A stretch of 64,000 nucleotides of DNA from Verrucomicrobiia bacterium (GTDB lineage Bacteria; Verrucomicrobiota; Verrucomicrobiia; Verrucomicrobiales; Akkermansiaceae). Position 1 is the stretch's first letter; each line of letters starts with the position of its first letter. Below, one piece after another: positions 9,304 through 18,735 of the stretch. Where the stretch lies: positions 1 through 64,000 of the forward strand of contig JAUIJD010000005.1 in assembly GCA_030431475.1 (NCBI GenBank), given 5' to 3'. The notes beneath the pieces were generated by a model, which worked only from the letters and a program-made list of their open reading frames with translations, made no database searches and had not been told where the DNA came from. The position numbers were made by a program, and so were the translations under genes.

Positions 9304-10452
9304 ATGACCCGCCACCTCAATCTCGTCCTCTGCACCGGCGTGGCCGCCCTGGTGGCGCTCGGGCTGGTGATGTTGGCGAGCACCAGCGCGTGGGTGAAGG
9401 GAACCGAGGAGCCGTACTACTTCTTCGTCCGGCAGAGCTGGATGGCCGTCGCCGGGGTGGTCGGGGCATTCCTGCTCGCGGCGATCAATCCCGACCACCT
9501 GCGCCGGATCTGGCCGTGGCTGCTGCTCGGCGGCTGCCTGCTGCTTTCGCTATGCTACGTGCCGGGGGTGGCGGCGGACCTCAACGGTGAGCGCCGCTGG
9601 ATCCACTTCCCGCTGGTCAACCGCTTCCAGCCTTCGGAGGTCGCCAAGGCGTTGACCATGATCGGCCTCGCCGGCTGGTTCGCCCGCTGGCAGACCGAGA
9701 TTCCGACCTTCTGGAAGGGCTTCGTGGTTCCCGGGATCCTGCTCGGGGTGCCGTTCGTGCTGATTCTGTTCGAGACCGACATGGGCACCGCCGTCGGCCT
9801 CGGTGCGGCGGGCTTCGCGGTGCTCTTCACCGCCGGTGTCCGCCTCCGCTATCTGCTCCCGACCGTGGTCGGCGGGGCGACCGCCTTCTATTTCCTGGTC
9901 CGCTCGAACGAGAACCGGTGGAGCCGGATCGAGGCGTGGCTGAATCTCGAGGACCCGTATCACCAGATGCACAAGGGCCTCCAGCAGTGGCGCGCGCTGC
10001 TCGCCTTCGGCAACGGCGGCGTGAAGGGTCAGGGGCTCGGCAACGGCTTCGAGAAGTTCGGGCACATGCCCTACGCGCACACCGACTTCATTTTCCCCAA
10101 CATCGGCGAGGAACTCGGCCTCGTCGGTACGCTGCTCACCGTGCTGTGCTACGTGGTCATCGCCATCGCCGGGACCGGCATCGCGCTGCATGCCTCGAAC
10201 GTCTTCAACCGTTGCCTGGCGGTCGGCCTGACCGCCGTGATCGTGGTTCCGGCCATGGTCAACATCGCGGTCACCACCGCGGTGCTGCCGAACACCGGTC
10301 TGCCGCTGCCCTTCGTCAGCTATGGCGGCACCAACCTCGTCTTCACCCTCGCCTCGGTGGGCCTGCTGTGCGGCATTCACCGCCGCTCGCGCCTCGAGCG
10401 CCGGCCGGAGTCCGAGCTCGCCGTGCAGAAGACCTACGAGGTGCGGCTCTGA
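9304..10452 (+). CDS. ftsW: SEDS-family lipid II polymerase FtsW
   Basis: A 382-residue polytopic membrane protein (about ten segments), the peptidoglycan glycosyltransferase that partners with FtsI at the septum. SEDS family blocks seen are NGERRWI, FQPSEVAKAL, FGNGGVKGQGLGNG, PYAHTDFIFPNIGEELG and the C-terminal GLPLPFVSYGGTNL. Position in the dcw cluster favours FtsW over RodA. The 35-base gap from the LysM gene has a short repeated motif (AGAGTTTAGAGTTT) and no Shine-Dalgarno sequence. No murG or murC follows. Confidence 0.93.
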   Translation: MTRHLNLVLCTGVAALVALGLVMLASTSAWVKGTEEPYYFFVRQSWMAVAGVVGAFLLAAINPDHLRRIWPWLLLGGCLLLSLCYVPGVAADLNGERRWIHFPLVNRFQPSEVAKALTMIGLAGWFARWQTEIPTFWKGFVVPGILLGVPFVLILFETDMGTAVGLGAAGFAVLFTAGVRLRYLLPTVVGGATAFYFLVRSNENRWSRIEAWLNLEDPYHQMHKGLQQWRALLAFGNGGVKGQGLGNGFEKFGHMPYAHTDFIFPNIGEELGLVGTLLTVLCYVVIAIAGTGIALHASNVFNRCLAVGLTAVIVVPAMVNIAVTTAVLPNTGLPLPFVSYGGTNLVFTLASVGLLCGIHRRSRLERRPESELAVQKTYEVRL

Positions 10453-10529
10453 TACCAGCCCCGTCGACAGGTGTCCCGATGGCGCCCGGCTTGAGCTTTC
10501 CGGATCGCGGGCTACCGTCGGTGCGACCG

Positions 10530-10853
10530 ATGATCGAGCTTCTCCGTGAACCCGACCTGATCCGGATCGGCCCGCTGCGCCAGATGCTGGAGCGCGAGGG
10601 GATCCGGACCTTCGTGAGAAACGAGAACCTGGCGATGGTCGAGGCACCGATCCCGGTCTTCCAGCCGGCGCTCTGCATTGTCGAGGAAGGCGACTACGAG
10701 CGGGCCGTGGCCTTGATCCGGGAGTTCGAACAACCCGTCGGCGATCCTTCCGAAGAAGTCCGGTGCCCGGCCTGCGGGGAGACCTCCCCCGGCACCTTCG
10801 CCCACTGCTGGAACTGCAACGGCGAGTTGCCGGGCGGCGCCGCGCCTCACTGA
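10530..10853 (+). CDS. DUF2007 domain protein with C-terminal zinc ribbon
   Basis: A 107-residue protein. Residues 1-70 look like the DUF2007 (putative signal-transducing) fold: it opens MIELLREPDLIRIGPLRQML, then has a two-stranded region and ends EEGDYERAVALI. The last 35 residues hold two CxxC pairs (CPAC and CWNC) that should bind one zinc ion. ATG at 10530 was chosen because the family usually begins at this point; an upstream start at about 10481 is possible. The 3' end overlaps the convergent sulfatase gene by seven bases. Function unknown. Confidence 0.75.
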   Translation: MIELLREPDLIRIGPLRQMLEREGIRTFVRNENLAMVEAPIPVFQPALCIVEEGDYERAVALIREFEQPVGDPSEEVRCPACGETSPGTFAHCWNCNGELPGGAAPH

Positions 10854-12400
10854 CGACGAACCGACCCGGACTTCGCGAGCGTCTCGAACCGTTCGAGGAG
10901 CTCCGGGTGGAAAGGGATCCTGCCGTGGTTCGCCTGATCCGGGCCGGGGGTGGTGCGCCCGCGGTCGATCAGGGAGGCGAGTTCCCCGACGAGTTCTTCG
11001 ACCTTCTCCGGGTGTTCCGCCTCGAGGTTCGTCTTTTCCCCGGGGTCGTTGTCGAGGTCGAAGAGCTGCACCCGGGGGAGCTGCGGGTTCTTCCATGCCT
11101 GCTGAGGCTTGGGGGACGACCAGCCGCCGGAACCCGGGCAGAGGCAGAGTTTCCACGATCCCTTGCGGATGGAGAAGGAGCCGTTGATGGAGTGGTGGAC
11201 GGTCGCGGGGCGGGGTTCCTGCATTTCGCCGGCGAGGGTGGAAAGGAAGGGGACCGAGTCCGGCGCGGTCGAGTCGCCGAGGGGCTGGTCGATGGCGGCG
11301 GCGACGGTGGCGAAGAGATCGGTCTGGCAAAGGGTGCGGTCGCTGGAGCTCCCGGCCGCGACCTTGCCCGGCCAGCGGACCAGGAAGGGCACGCGGTGGC
11401 CGCCCTCGTAGATGTCGGCCTTGTGGCCGCGGAAGGGCCCGCTCGGGTGGTGGTCCTGCTTGGCCAAGGCGGCGAACCCGGCCTGCGGCGAGCAACCGTT
11501 GTCGGTGGTGAAGAACAGCAGGGTGTCCTCGGCAACGCCCTGCGCGTCGAGTTCGGCCAGGACCTCGCCGACGACCCAGTCGCTTTCCATCAGGAAGTCG
11601 CCGTAGGGGCCGAGCTCCGACTTGCCGCGGAAGCGCTCCGAGGGCGCGATCGGGGTGTGGGGGGAGGTCAGCGGGAGGTAGAGGAAGAACGGCGCGTCCT
11701 CCGCGCTGCGCCGCTTGATGAAGGCGCGGGCCTCGCGGGCGAAGTCGCCGAGGCACTGCTCGGCCTTCATTTCCTTCATCGCCGGTCCCCAGCGGTTCTG
11801 CCAGAAGGTGGCGGAAATCGTGGGCAAATCGATGACCTTGTCGTCGCGGAGGTAGACGTAGGGGGCCATGTCCAGCGAGGCGGGGAAGAGGAAGTCCTCG
11901 TCGAAGCCAAGGTCCGTGGGACCGCCGGTGACCTTGCGGGTGAAGTCGATGTTCCAGCCGGTTCCCTTGGTCGGGCCTTCGGCGGCTTCGGCCTTTTCGG
12001 GCAACTTCGCCCAGTCGAGTCCGAGATGCCATTTGCCGACGACCATCGAGTGATAGCCGTGCTTGCCGAGAAAGCCGGGAAGGATGACTTCGCCATTTTT
12101 GATCAGTGCGGAGCTGGTGCCGCCCAGCACGCCCTTCTTGAGCGGTGAGCGCCAGTTGTAGCGACCGGTGAGCAGCGCGTAACGGGTCGGGGTGCAGACG
12201 GAAGAAGAGGTGTGGGCGTCGGTGAAACGCATGCCCTCCTGGGCGAGTCGGTCGAGGTGCGGGGTGGGGGCCTTGCCTCTGTGGTGGGAGACGTCGCCGA
12301 CGCCCATGTCGTCGGCGAGGATGACGATGACGTTGGGCGGTTTCGCGCAGGCGGCGGAAGCCAGCAGGAAGACGAGCGGGACGAGGCGGAGCAGCGGCAT
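10847..12400 (-). CDS. Secreted type I sulfatase (arylsulfatase-like)
   Basis: A 517-residue sulfatase of the alkaline phosphatase superfamily. It has a signal peptide (about 1-19, ending ASAACA with a possible lipobox cysteine), the metal-binding ADDMG start and the active-site sequence C69-T-P-T-R73. The cysteine would be converted to formylglycine. GKWHLG and the FFTTDNG block are further family motifs. Substrate cannot be told; verrucomicrobial enzymes of this kind often desulfate polysaccharides. No sulfatase-maturing enzyme is seen in the window. The 3' end runs into the convergent DUF2007 gene. Confidence 0.92.
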   Translation of the reverse strand: MPLLRLVPLVFLLASAACAKPPNVIVILADDMGVGDVSHHRGKAPTPHLDRLAQEGMRFTDAHTSSSVCTPTRYALLTGRYNWRSPLKKGVLGGTSSALIKNGEVILPGFLGKHGYHSMVVGKWHLGLDWAKLPEKAEAAEGPTKGTGWNIDFTRKVTGGPTDLGFDEDFLFPASLDMAPYVYLRDDKVIDLPTISATFWQNRWGPAMKEMKAEQCLGDFAREARAFIKRRSAEDAPFFLYLPLTSPHTPIAPSERFRGKSELGPYGDFLMESDWVVGEVLAELDAQGVAEDTLLFFTTDNGCSPQAGFAALAKQDHHPSGPFRGHKADIYEGGHRVPFLVRWPGKVAAGSSSDRTLCQTDLFATVAAAIDQPLGDSTAPDSVPFLSTLAGEMQEPRPATVHHSINGSFSIRKGSWKLCLCPGSGGWSSPKPQQAWKNPQLPRVQLFDLDNDPGEKTNLEAEHPEKVEELVGELASLIDRGRTTPGPDQANHGRIPFHPELLERFETLAKSGSVRRQ

Positions 12401-12447
12401 GGCCCCTGAAACGCGGCCGTGGTGCGAAACCTATCGGGAACCACGTT

Positions 12448-13119
12448 TCATTGGTCCGCTGCGGCTTCGTCGTCGGACGGGCGTTCGATGCGGACTTCCG
12501 GTGCGCCGACGAGCTGCTTCATGCGCGACTCCAGCGTGCCGTCGACCAGGTCGAGTGCGCCGCTTTCCATCGCCTCCCGGCGCATCTGCTGGCGGAGTTC
12601 CCGCAGCAGGGTGGCCCGGTCTTCGGCGGTGACATTGTTCCACCACCCGTCCTCCTCGCTCAAGACCTCGAAATCGATCAACTCGACGCCGAGGATCACC
12701 GGTTCGGGAAAGCGGGCGATGAGGACGCCATCCTCGACCTGGAGCGAGACTCCGGGCTCGAGCCGGTAGCCGGCGGTGATGCGGTAGTCGCCGCGGATGA
12801 TCAGCGTCTTGGTGCCGGCCGAGACGTATTTCAGGATGTAGGCCTGGTTCTCGTAGCGGCGGGTGGCCGACATCCGCAATTCGAGCAGCGAGAGCTCGTT
12901 GATCTCGTTCCGCGCCACGACCTCGGCCCGTCCCTCGACGACCCGGGTGTCGGATCCGGTGAGGGCGTTGAGCACCTTGTCGAGGCCTCGCTCGAGACCG
13001 GAGGCCGTGTGGTTCACGGAGCGGTCGAAGGCGCGGAAGCCGAAGAATGCGACCAGAAGGAGGGCGGCCAGCAGGGCGATCCAGCGAACGGTTTTCCAGA
13101 TTTCAGGATGGTGGGACAT
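12448..13119 (-). CDS. Membrane-anchored DUF4230 protein
   Basis: A 223-residue protein with an N-terminal membrane segment (about 11-30) and an extracytoplasmic DUF4230-like domain. Family-like features are the ELSLLELR block, a repeated YILKYVSAGTKTLIIRG strand region and GDYRITAGYRLEP. The start MSHHPEIW at 13119 was chosen because the frame further upstream overlaps the preceding gene. It sits four bases after the membrane-protein gene 13124-13546 and 47 bases before the sulfatase, so the three may share a transcript. Function unknown. Confidence 0.75.
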   Translation of the reverse strand: MSHHPEIWKTVRWIALLAALLLVAFFGFRAFDRSVNHTASGLERGLDKVLNALTGSDTRVVEGRAEVVARNEINELSLLELRMSATRRYENQAYILKYVSAGTKTLIIRGDYRITAGYRLEPGVSLQVEDGVLIARFPEPVILGVELIDFEVLSEEDGWWNNVTAEDRATLLRELRQQMRREAMESGALDLVDGTLESRMKQLVGAPEVRIERPSDDEAAADQ

Positions 13120-13123
13120 GAGG

Positions 13124-13546
13124 TCAGGAGCGGTCGCCGATCCGGGCGCAACGGGGAATGCCGGTGACGAAACCGAGGGCGAGGAGCATGGCCAGCATGC
13201 GGAGGCAGGCGAGCACCAGCGAAGCACTGAATCCGTCGATCAACCCGATCACCAGTCCACTGAAGGCCAGAAGGGGGACGAAGATCAGCAGGCCGACGGT
13301 TGACGTGAGAAAGCCCGACATGAACACGCCGGTGCGGAAACGGGCATCCGACGGGGCGCGGTCGCGGGGCAGGAAGAGGATGACGACGACTCCGAGGGCG
13401 ATGAGGCCCGCTCCGTGCCAGACGGTGGGCCAGGCCAGCGGCAGGAGGCCGCCGATGAACAGCACCATGCCGGCAATCAGCATCAGCCAGACCAGCAGGT
13501 GAGGCGCGGACAGGCCTCGCAGGAGTTTCCGGGTATCGGAGAACAC
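13124..13546 (-). CDS. Small polytopic membrane protein, unknown function
   Basis: A 140-residue protein made almost wholly of four hydrophobic segments (about 16-33, 40-58, 74-96 and 100-130) with short charged ends. No known family was recognised. It lies directly upstream of the DUF4230 gene with a 4-base gap, which suggests the two products are made together at the membrane. Confidence 0.6.
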   Translation of the reverse strand: MFSDTRKLLRGLSAPHLLVWLMLIAGMVLFIGGLLPLAWPTVWHGAGLIALGVVVILFLPRDRAPSDARFRTGVFMSGFLTSTVGLLIFVPLLAFSGLVIGLIDGFSASLVLACLRMLAMLLALGFVTGIPRCARIGDRS

Positions 13547-13622
13547 GACACCGGATCCTACGCCGGGAACCGGGCGAAACTGAGTGGAAAGTGTCGCGGG
13601 AATTGGAGCCGGACTCTCCGGA

Positions 13623-15578
13623 TCACTCCTTCGACTCGCTCATGAGGTAGTGCCAGATCGCATCGAACTGGGCGGCGGCATCGCCGTCGAGGACATCGGT
13701 GCGCTGGGATTTTCCCCGCTCGCTGTAGCGCGGCATCTTGGTGGACGGCGTGATGGAGGCCGGATGGTCCATCCAGCGCATGAACCATTCCTTGCGCAGG
13801 CGCTGGTGGGCCTGATCGAAGTTGATGCCCTGCACCTCGAACGCCGCGGTCGGAGGCTCGTCGCCGGCGCCATGGCAGGTATTGCAGCCGAAACCGTCGG
13901 TGCCGACGAGCTGCCGGCCGATGGAGACCCGTTCCGGGTCGGTGTCGATCGCGGCGGGTTCTCCCGGGGGGATGCCATGCCGCTCGGCCAGCCCCTCGGC
14001 CAGCGACGCGGCATGGGCATGGAAGGCGGGCATGCGCATCTCGAGCCACGGCCGGGCGCGCTCCCTGCCGTCGATCATCGACTCGAGATAGGAAGCGTGG
14101 AGCATCTCGCCGGCCAGGGTGAGGTGGGGTCGCGATTGATCGAGCTTCTCATCGGTCCGCTCGAGATGGGCGATGAGCTCCTCGGTTTCGAGGTGGGTGG
14201 TTTCGAGGAGCGGGCGAACCTCGTCGATCGCGTGGCACGAGGTGCAGCGGAGGGAGGTCAGCTTGCGCGAGGCATATTCGGCGGGGACGTGGCGTCCGAG
14301 CGACCGGCTTCCGCTCTTCGAGAAGTGGACGAGCGAGGCCGTCTCCTCGTCGGTGAACGGAAAGCGGGGCAGGTTTTCCCGGGCGGTCAGGCAACCGTGC
14401 TCGCTCCAGTCCTTCTCGAAAATGGCTTCGAGGCTCGGGACGGCGCTGGTGTCGAGCGGGAGGCCAGCGTGGCAGGCGCCGCAGTTGAGTTCCCGGGCGA
14501 GGGCCTCTCCGCGGGCGGCGTCGCCCGCGGGGAACGCCGGCTCGTCGCGCTTCACGGCGGAGGATTCCTGCAGCAGCCAGGCGGCGATGGATTCGGCCTC
14601 GTCGTCCGCCAGTCCGAAGTCGGGCATGCCGATGTGGGGATACCACTGGTCGGGCTTCTTGAGGAAGGCGGTGAGGGCCCCGGGCTGGAATTTCCGGGAC
14701 ACGAGGTCGAGTGGGATCCGGTCCGCATCGCGCGCGCCGCCGGGCGCGGTGTGGCACGCGACGCAGCCGAGTTGATGGAAGTGCGCGCCCCCGTCCTCGG
14801 CGAGTCCGGCCTCCGGCGCCTCGGGAGTGTCGTTGATCTTGAGGGTCACCAGCCACGAGGCGAGGTCGGCGGCCTGCTGCCTTCCTTCGTCCGTCGAGGC
14901 GTCGACCAGGGCCGGCATGGTGGTGTCCGGCTTGATCGACGACGGTGAGGCGATCCATTCCGCGAGCCAGTCTTCGTTCAAGCGCCCGCCGGTGTCCGCC
15001 AGCAGAGGGGCGATCTCGAGCATCTCACCCATCGGGCTCGCCCCGAGGCCGGCCGAAGGGAGGTGGCACTTGGCGCAGTGGTGGCTGGCGAAGAGTTCGC
15101 GGCCGAGACGCTTGGGATCGGCGGTCCCTTCGCTTTGGAAGGCGGCCGGGGGGATGCTCTGGCGGGGGAACGAGCGTTCTTCCCAGAACAAGCGGAACCG
15201 TCCGGAACCGTCGGGCTTGGACCGGAAGCGGATCTCGATGTCGTGGTCGCCGGGATTGAGGCGGGTGCGGTCGGACTTTCCACTCCCGAGTTCGCCGGCT
15301 TCGGAGAACACCTCTTCCCCATCGATCGTCAGCGATGCTTCCCCTTCGCCTTCGAAGGAGAAGTGGAGGCGCTGGCGTTCGGCGAGGGCCAGCTTGCCGG
15401 TCCAGGTGACTTCGAAGGGACCGGCATCGAGGAAGGGGGTGGGGGACTCCCCTTCGCCGACCCACAGCGCGGGGAGACGGTCGCGGCGGGTGTCGGTTTG
15501 GTCGCCGGAGCGAAAGGTGGCGGTGAGGTCCGCGTGGGCGACGGAGAGCGCGGAAAGGGCGATGAGCAGGGGGCGCAT
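13623..15578 (-). CDS. Secreted five-heme c-type cytochrome with N-terminal PA14-like domain
   Basis: A 651-residue secreted protein (signal peptide about 1-16). Residues about 18-140 resemble a PA14-type beta sandwich that often binds carbohydrate. The rest carries five CxxCH heme-attachment motifs, at about C168, C272, C366, C445 and C565, each in a small cytochrome c module. It probably moves electrons in the periplasm or at the cell surface. It follows the 750-residue secreted propeller gene by 84 bases on the same strand, and a related pairing is common in this phylum (established for similar proteins; the partner here is inferred). The leader before the ATG has no Shine-Dalgarno sequence and is C/A-rich. 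Confidence 0.85.
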   Translation of the reverse strand: MRPLLIALSALSVAHADLTATFRSGDQTDTRRDRLPALWVGEGESPTPFLDAGPFEVTWTGKLALAERQRLHFSFEGEGEASLTIDGEEVFSEAGELGSGKSDRTRLNPGDHDIEIRFRSKPDGSGRFRLFWEERSFPRQSIPPAAFQSEGTADPKRLGRELFASHHCAKCHLPSAGLGASPMGEMLEIAPLLADTGGRLNEDWLAEWIASPSSIKPDTTMPALVDASTDEGRQQAADLASWLVTLKINDTPEAPEAGLAEDGGAHFHQLGCVACHTAPGGARDADRIPLDLVSRKFQPGALTAFLKKPDQWYPHIGMPDFGLADDEAESIAAWLLQESSAVKRDEPAFPAGDAARGEALARELNCGACHAGLPLDTSAVPSLEAIFEKDWSEHGCLTARENLPRFPFTDEETASLVHFSKSGSRSLGRHVPAEYASRKLTSLRCTSCHAIDEVRPLLETTHLETEELIAHLERTDEKLDQSRPHLTLAGEMLHASYLESMIDGRERARPWLEMRMPAFHAHAASLAEGLAERHGIPPGEPAAIDTDPERVSIGRQLVGTDGFGCNTCHGAGDEPPTAAFEVQGINFDQAHQRLRKEWFMRWMDHPASITPSTKMPRYSERGKSQRTDVLDGDAAAQFDAIWHYLMSESKE

Positions 15579-15662
15579 GGAAATTTGGAATGGGTTGGCT
15601 TGTTCCGCCGTGGCATCCAGATTCGTGGAGACGACGAGGGACGAGAGTCGCCGGACTCCCGA

Positions 15663-17888
15663 TCAATCGGGAATCTCGCGGACGGTCGCGTGGAGCGCGC
15701 TTTCGAGGATGTCTCCCTCCTCGGTCTCGAGATCCCACGCCACCTTGAGCTGCATCGACGGTTTGTGGCCCTCGAGGTCGATTTCGACCGTCCGTCCGTC
15801 GTCGAGCAGGCGCGCTTCGGTGACCTCCACCTCGTCGCGCTCACGGCTGCCCTTTGATTCCTTCTGCAGCGCCAGCTCGCGGGCGGCGGTGTCGGGTTCA
15901 TCGACGGAGAACTCGCCCGATCCGTACTGCGGTCCGCGGATGTAGTCCCAGCGCTGGACCGAGAAGCTGTAGGGATCGGTGGCGAGTTCCTCGTCGAGAG
16001 CCACCTCGAAACGCAGTCGAATGCCCGTCGGCGTGACCTCGAATCGGTCGGGGATGGTCACCGCTTCGTCGGTGCGGCGGATGCGGTGGAACGCGCACTC
16101 GGTGGCCGCATTGGTCTGCCAGCCGCGGAATCCGAGCACGTAGAGCGAGCCGTCCGGGTGGAAGCGGGCCCGCATGGCCGAGGAACGGAGCTTCACGGGG
16201 ATCGGCACCACGCCACCCTGCCGCGTCCCGCTGCCGGGATCGGTCAGCACCCGGTAGAGCGTCGAGGTGCCGTAGGAGAGGTGGATCAGTTCCCCGGTCT
16301 GCAGCCCCCAGTCGGCGCCTTCCGGCACCCACACCTGCGAGCCCCCGGAATTGTCGACATCCATGGGCAGGTAGCAGAGCGGTTCGGTGTACGGCGCTCC
16401 CTCGAGGGAGTGGCGGGACGGCTCGGTGCCGAAGAACACGGGCAGCTGGTCGGGCGTGACGAAGTTGATCTTGCAGCACGGCTGCCAGGTCCCCTCGTTC
16501 TCGCCGGTGGTGATTTCACCGTTGGGGCCGACTCCCAGGCCTCCGGGCGCGCGCAGGCCGGTGGCGATGACTTCCGAGGAGGAACCGTCGGGGGACACCT
16601 TCACGACGGTGCCGTGGTGGGGAAGGATGACGTCGAAACCGCGGCCGCCCGGTTTCACCGGGGCCGCCTTGGAGTAGTAGAGGTTGCCCTCGGCATCGGT
16701 CTGAAGGTCGAAGGCGAACTCGTGGAAGTTCGGCGAAACGAACACGTCGCGGTTGAAGGCTTCGAAATGGTCGGCCTCACCGTCCTGATTGAGGTCGTGG
16801 AGGCGGGTGATGCCGTCGCGGCCGTTCACGAGGATGGCGCCGTCGACGACCTTGACGCCGAGCGGCTCGAACAGGCCGGCGGCGTAGCGCTTCCAGGTCA
16901 GTTGCTTGAAGTCCTTCAGGCCGGAGACGACCCAGACGTCGCCGTTCCAGGTGCTCAGCACCGCCTTGTCGGCATCGAGGAAATCGAAGCCACCGAAGCG
17001 GAGGTTGGACTTCCACGGGTTCTCGGTGGGCAGCGGAAGCGTGTCGGCGACCCATGGAGATTCGCCGGCCGGTCTGGTTTCGGCGGTGGTGGTAGAGGCG
17101 CCGTCCCAGAGTCCCGGCCCACCTTCGATGGCGGAGTCGAGGGAGATCGGGGCCTGGGGTGCCCCTCCGTGCACGAGGGTGATCCGTTGCGTCTCGGACG
17201 ACGGGGAGAGGGTGAGGACGAGTGCCGAATCCCCCTTGGAAATGGAAGCGCCGTCCGAAGCGGTGAACCGGGGGTCGGCGTCGTCGCAGAGCCGGGTGAC
17301 GAGCGGTGCGTCGTGGGCATCCACCTGGAAATGGCGGACGAACTTCCCATCGATCATCGCGGGGTATTCGAGGATGCGCGTGCCGTTGACCGAGTAGTCG
17401 AGGATGACGCGTGCGCCGTGGCGGAAGTACCCGTTGAACTTGAGATGGGCGACGTTGCCGAAGGCCCCCTTCGCCTCGCTGCGTTTCCGGTCGTGCGTGT
17501 AGAGGGCGTAGGTGACCTGCTCACGCGGGTCGTCGAAGGATCCGTCGGGGTCGGCCCAGCCCGGACCGCGGGCGTTGTTGAAGCGGGCGGTGTCGGCGTT
17601 GTTGAGCTTCACGAGCTGGCCGTGGGCACCGGTCCACGGTGTTCCTCCCCACGTCACCCCGCCCTCGTAGGCCGTCACCATCTGCAGGGTCTCGGTGTCG
17701 AAGAGTGCCCGATGACCGTCGCCGAGATCGATGAGGAGACCTTTGGTGGCGGCGCAGCGCTCTTCACCGGCGTAGGTGTCGGCGAAGCTGTTGCTCCACG
17801 CGGGGCCGATCTGCATTTCCTCATACCACTCGGCGTGGGTGATGGGTGAACTCAGCAGGCCGACGAGGAAGAGATGGAAAATGCGCAT
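15663..17888 (-). CDS. Large secreted propeller-like protein (DUF6797-like), partner of the cytochrome
   Basis: A 741-residue protein with a signal peptide (MRIFHLFLVGLLSSPITHA). The N-terminal half carries a WGGTPWTGAHGQ-type region, and the C-terminal half has repeated blade-like blocks (DGAILVNGRDGITRLHDLNQDGEADHF-like, GLRAPGGLGVGPNGEITTGENEG-like) as in membrane-bound dehydrogenase propellers of Planctomycetota and Verrucomicrobiota. I think it matches the DUF6797 family, but this is from memory of the pattern. No CxxCH is present; a CC pair occurs in the propeller. The second methionine at 17888 is preferred because the signal peptide starts there. It lies upstream of the five-heme cytochrome, which could accept its electrons (inference). 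Confidence 0.65.
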   Translation of the reverse strand: MRIFHLFLVGLLSSPITHAEWYEEMQIGPAWSNSFADTYAGEERCAATKGLLIDLGDGHRALFDTETLQMVTAYEGGVTWGGTPWTGAHGQLVKLNNADTARFNNARGPGWADPDGSFDDPREQVTYALYTHDRKRSEAKGAFGNVAHLKFNGYFRHGARVILDYSVNGTRILEYPAMIDGKFVRHFQVDAHDAPLVTRLCDDADPRFTASDGASISKGDSALVLTLSPSSETQRITLVHGGAPQAPISLDSAIEGGPGLWDGASTTTAETRPAGESPWVADTLPLPTENPWKSNLRFGGFDFLDADKAVLSTWNGDVWVVSGLKDFKQLTWKRYAAGLFEPLGVKVVDGAILVNGRDGITRLHDLNQDGEADHFEAFNRDVFVSPNFHEFAFDLQTDAEGNLYYSKAAPVKPGGRGFDVILPHHGTVVKVSPDGSSSEVIATGLRAPGGLGVGPNGEITTGENEGTWQPCCKINFVTPDQLPVFFGTEPSRHSLEGAPYTEPLCYLPMDVDNSGGSQVWVPEGADWGLQTGELIHLSYGTSTLYRVLTDPGSGTRQGGVVPIPVKLRSSAMRARFHPDGSLYVLGFRGWQTNAATECAFHRIRRTDEAVTIPDRFEVTPTGIRLRFEVALDEELATDPYSFSVQRWDYIRGPQYGSGEFSVDEPDTAARELALQKESKGSRERDEVEVTEARLLDDGRTVEIDLEGHKPSMQLKVAWDLETEEGDILESALHATVREIPD

Positions 17889-18112
17889 GGGTTTGGGTGG
17901 ATTGGCGAACGACAACGTGGCGAAACTGGAGCTTCTAGCGAGGAATTACGCCATTTTTCCCCTGCCGGGATGGAGGGGTGCGGACGCGGATTCTCAAGCG
18001 CTAACATCCGGATGCGGGCATCTCAATCCACCCGATCGAGTGGTTGATCCCTTGAAGAATCACCGGGGAGCGGCGGTTGCAATCGCCGGCGGGAGCGCGT
18101 AGCTCTCGCCCC

Positions 18113-18658
18113 GTGTGGGAGTCGATCACGGAGTGGGGCGGTTGGTACGGGCTCAGCGTCGGGGGTGCCTGGGCCGCCACGGTGTTGTTGCTGCTGATCG
18201 GTTTCGCGGGCTGCTTCATTCCGGTGATCCCGGGGCATCTGATGATCCTGCTCGCGGCGGTCTCGCACCGCCTGACGCTCGGGTGGTTGCTCGGGCGCGA
18301 CTCCGGCGTCGAGTGGTGGACCTTCGTCGTGCTCGGCGTGTTGCTCGCGGTCGGGCAGGCCTTCGACCTCCTGAGCGGCGCCGCGGGGGCGAGATGGTTC
18401 GGGGGGACGAAATGGGGCGCGGCCGGAGCCATGGTCGGGGGCATCGCCGGCATGTTTTTCATGCCGTTCGGCCTGGTCGTCGGACCCTTGGTCGGCGCCT
18501 ATGCCTTCGAGGCGATCTTCGCCAAGCAGGAGACCCGGCCGGCGGTGGTGTCGGGCGTCGGGTCGGCCGTCGGCACGCTGGCCAGCCTGGTCGTCAAGGT
18601 GATCATCGGCGTGCTCATGATCGGGTGGCTGCTGGCCGATATCTGGTGGATCGGCTGA
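18113..18658 (+). CDS. DUF456 membrane protein
   Basis: About 181 residues with four to five hydrophobic segments and the DUF456 pattern: GCFIPVIPGHLMIL, then a GQAFDLLSGAAGARWFGG loop and repeated glycine-rich helices (GGIAGMFFMPFG, VGPLVGAYAFE). Family function is unknown. The start is uncertain: GTG at 18113 begins just before the first helix, TTG at 18077 is an in-frame alternative. The preceding 224 bases (17889-18112), between divergent genes, show no gene. Confidence 0.8.
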   Translation: MWESITEWGGWYGLSVGGAWAATVLLLLIGFAGCFIPVIPGHLMILLAAVSHRLTLGWLLGRDSGVEWWTFVVLGVLLAVGQAFDLLSGAAGARWFGGTKWGAAGAMVGGIAGMFFMPFGLVVGPLVGAYAFEAIFAKQETRPAVVSGVGSAVGTLASLVVKVIIGVLMIGWLLADIWWIG

Positions 18659-18690
18659 GTCCCCATGCGTTTTGGGAGTGTTGAGGTTTT

Positions 18691-18718
18691 GGCATTTGGC
18701 ATTTGGAATTCGGCATTG
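18691..18718 (+). repeat. Heptamer tandem repeat upstream of rnpB
   Basis: Four consecutive 7-nt units: GGCATTT, GGCATTT, GGAATTC, GGCATTG. They lie between the DUF456 stop and the 5' end of RNase P RNA, where the rnpB promoter should be. One of several 7-nt arrays in the window. Confidence 0.6.
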
Positions 18719-18735
18719 GCGGAGCGAAGCTTCGC

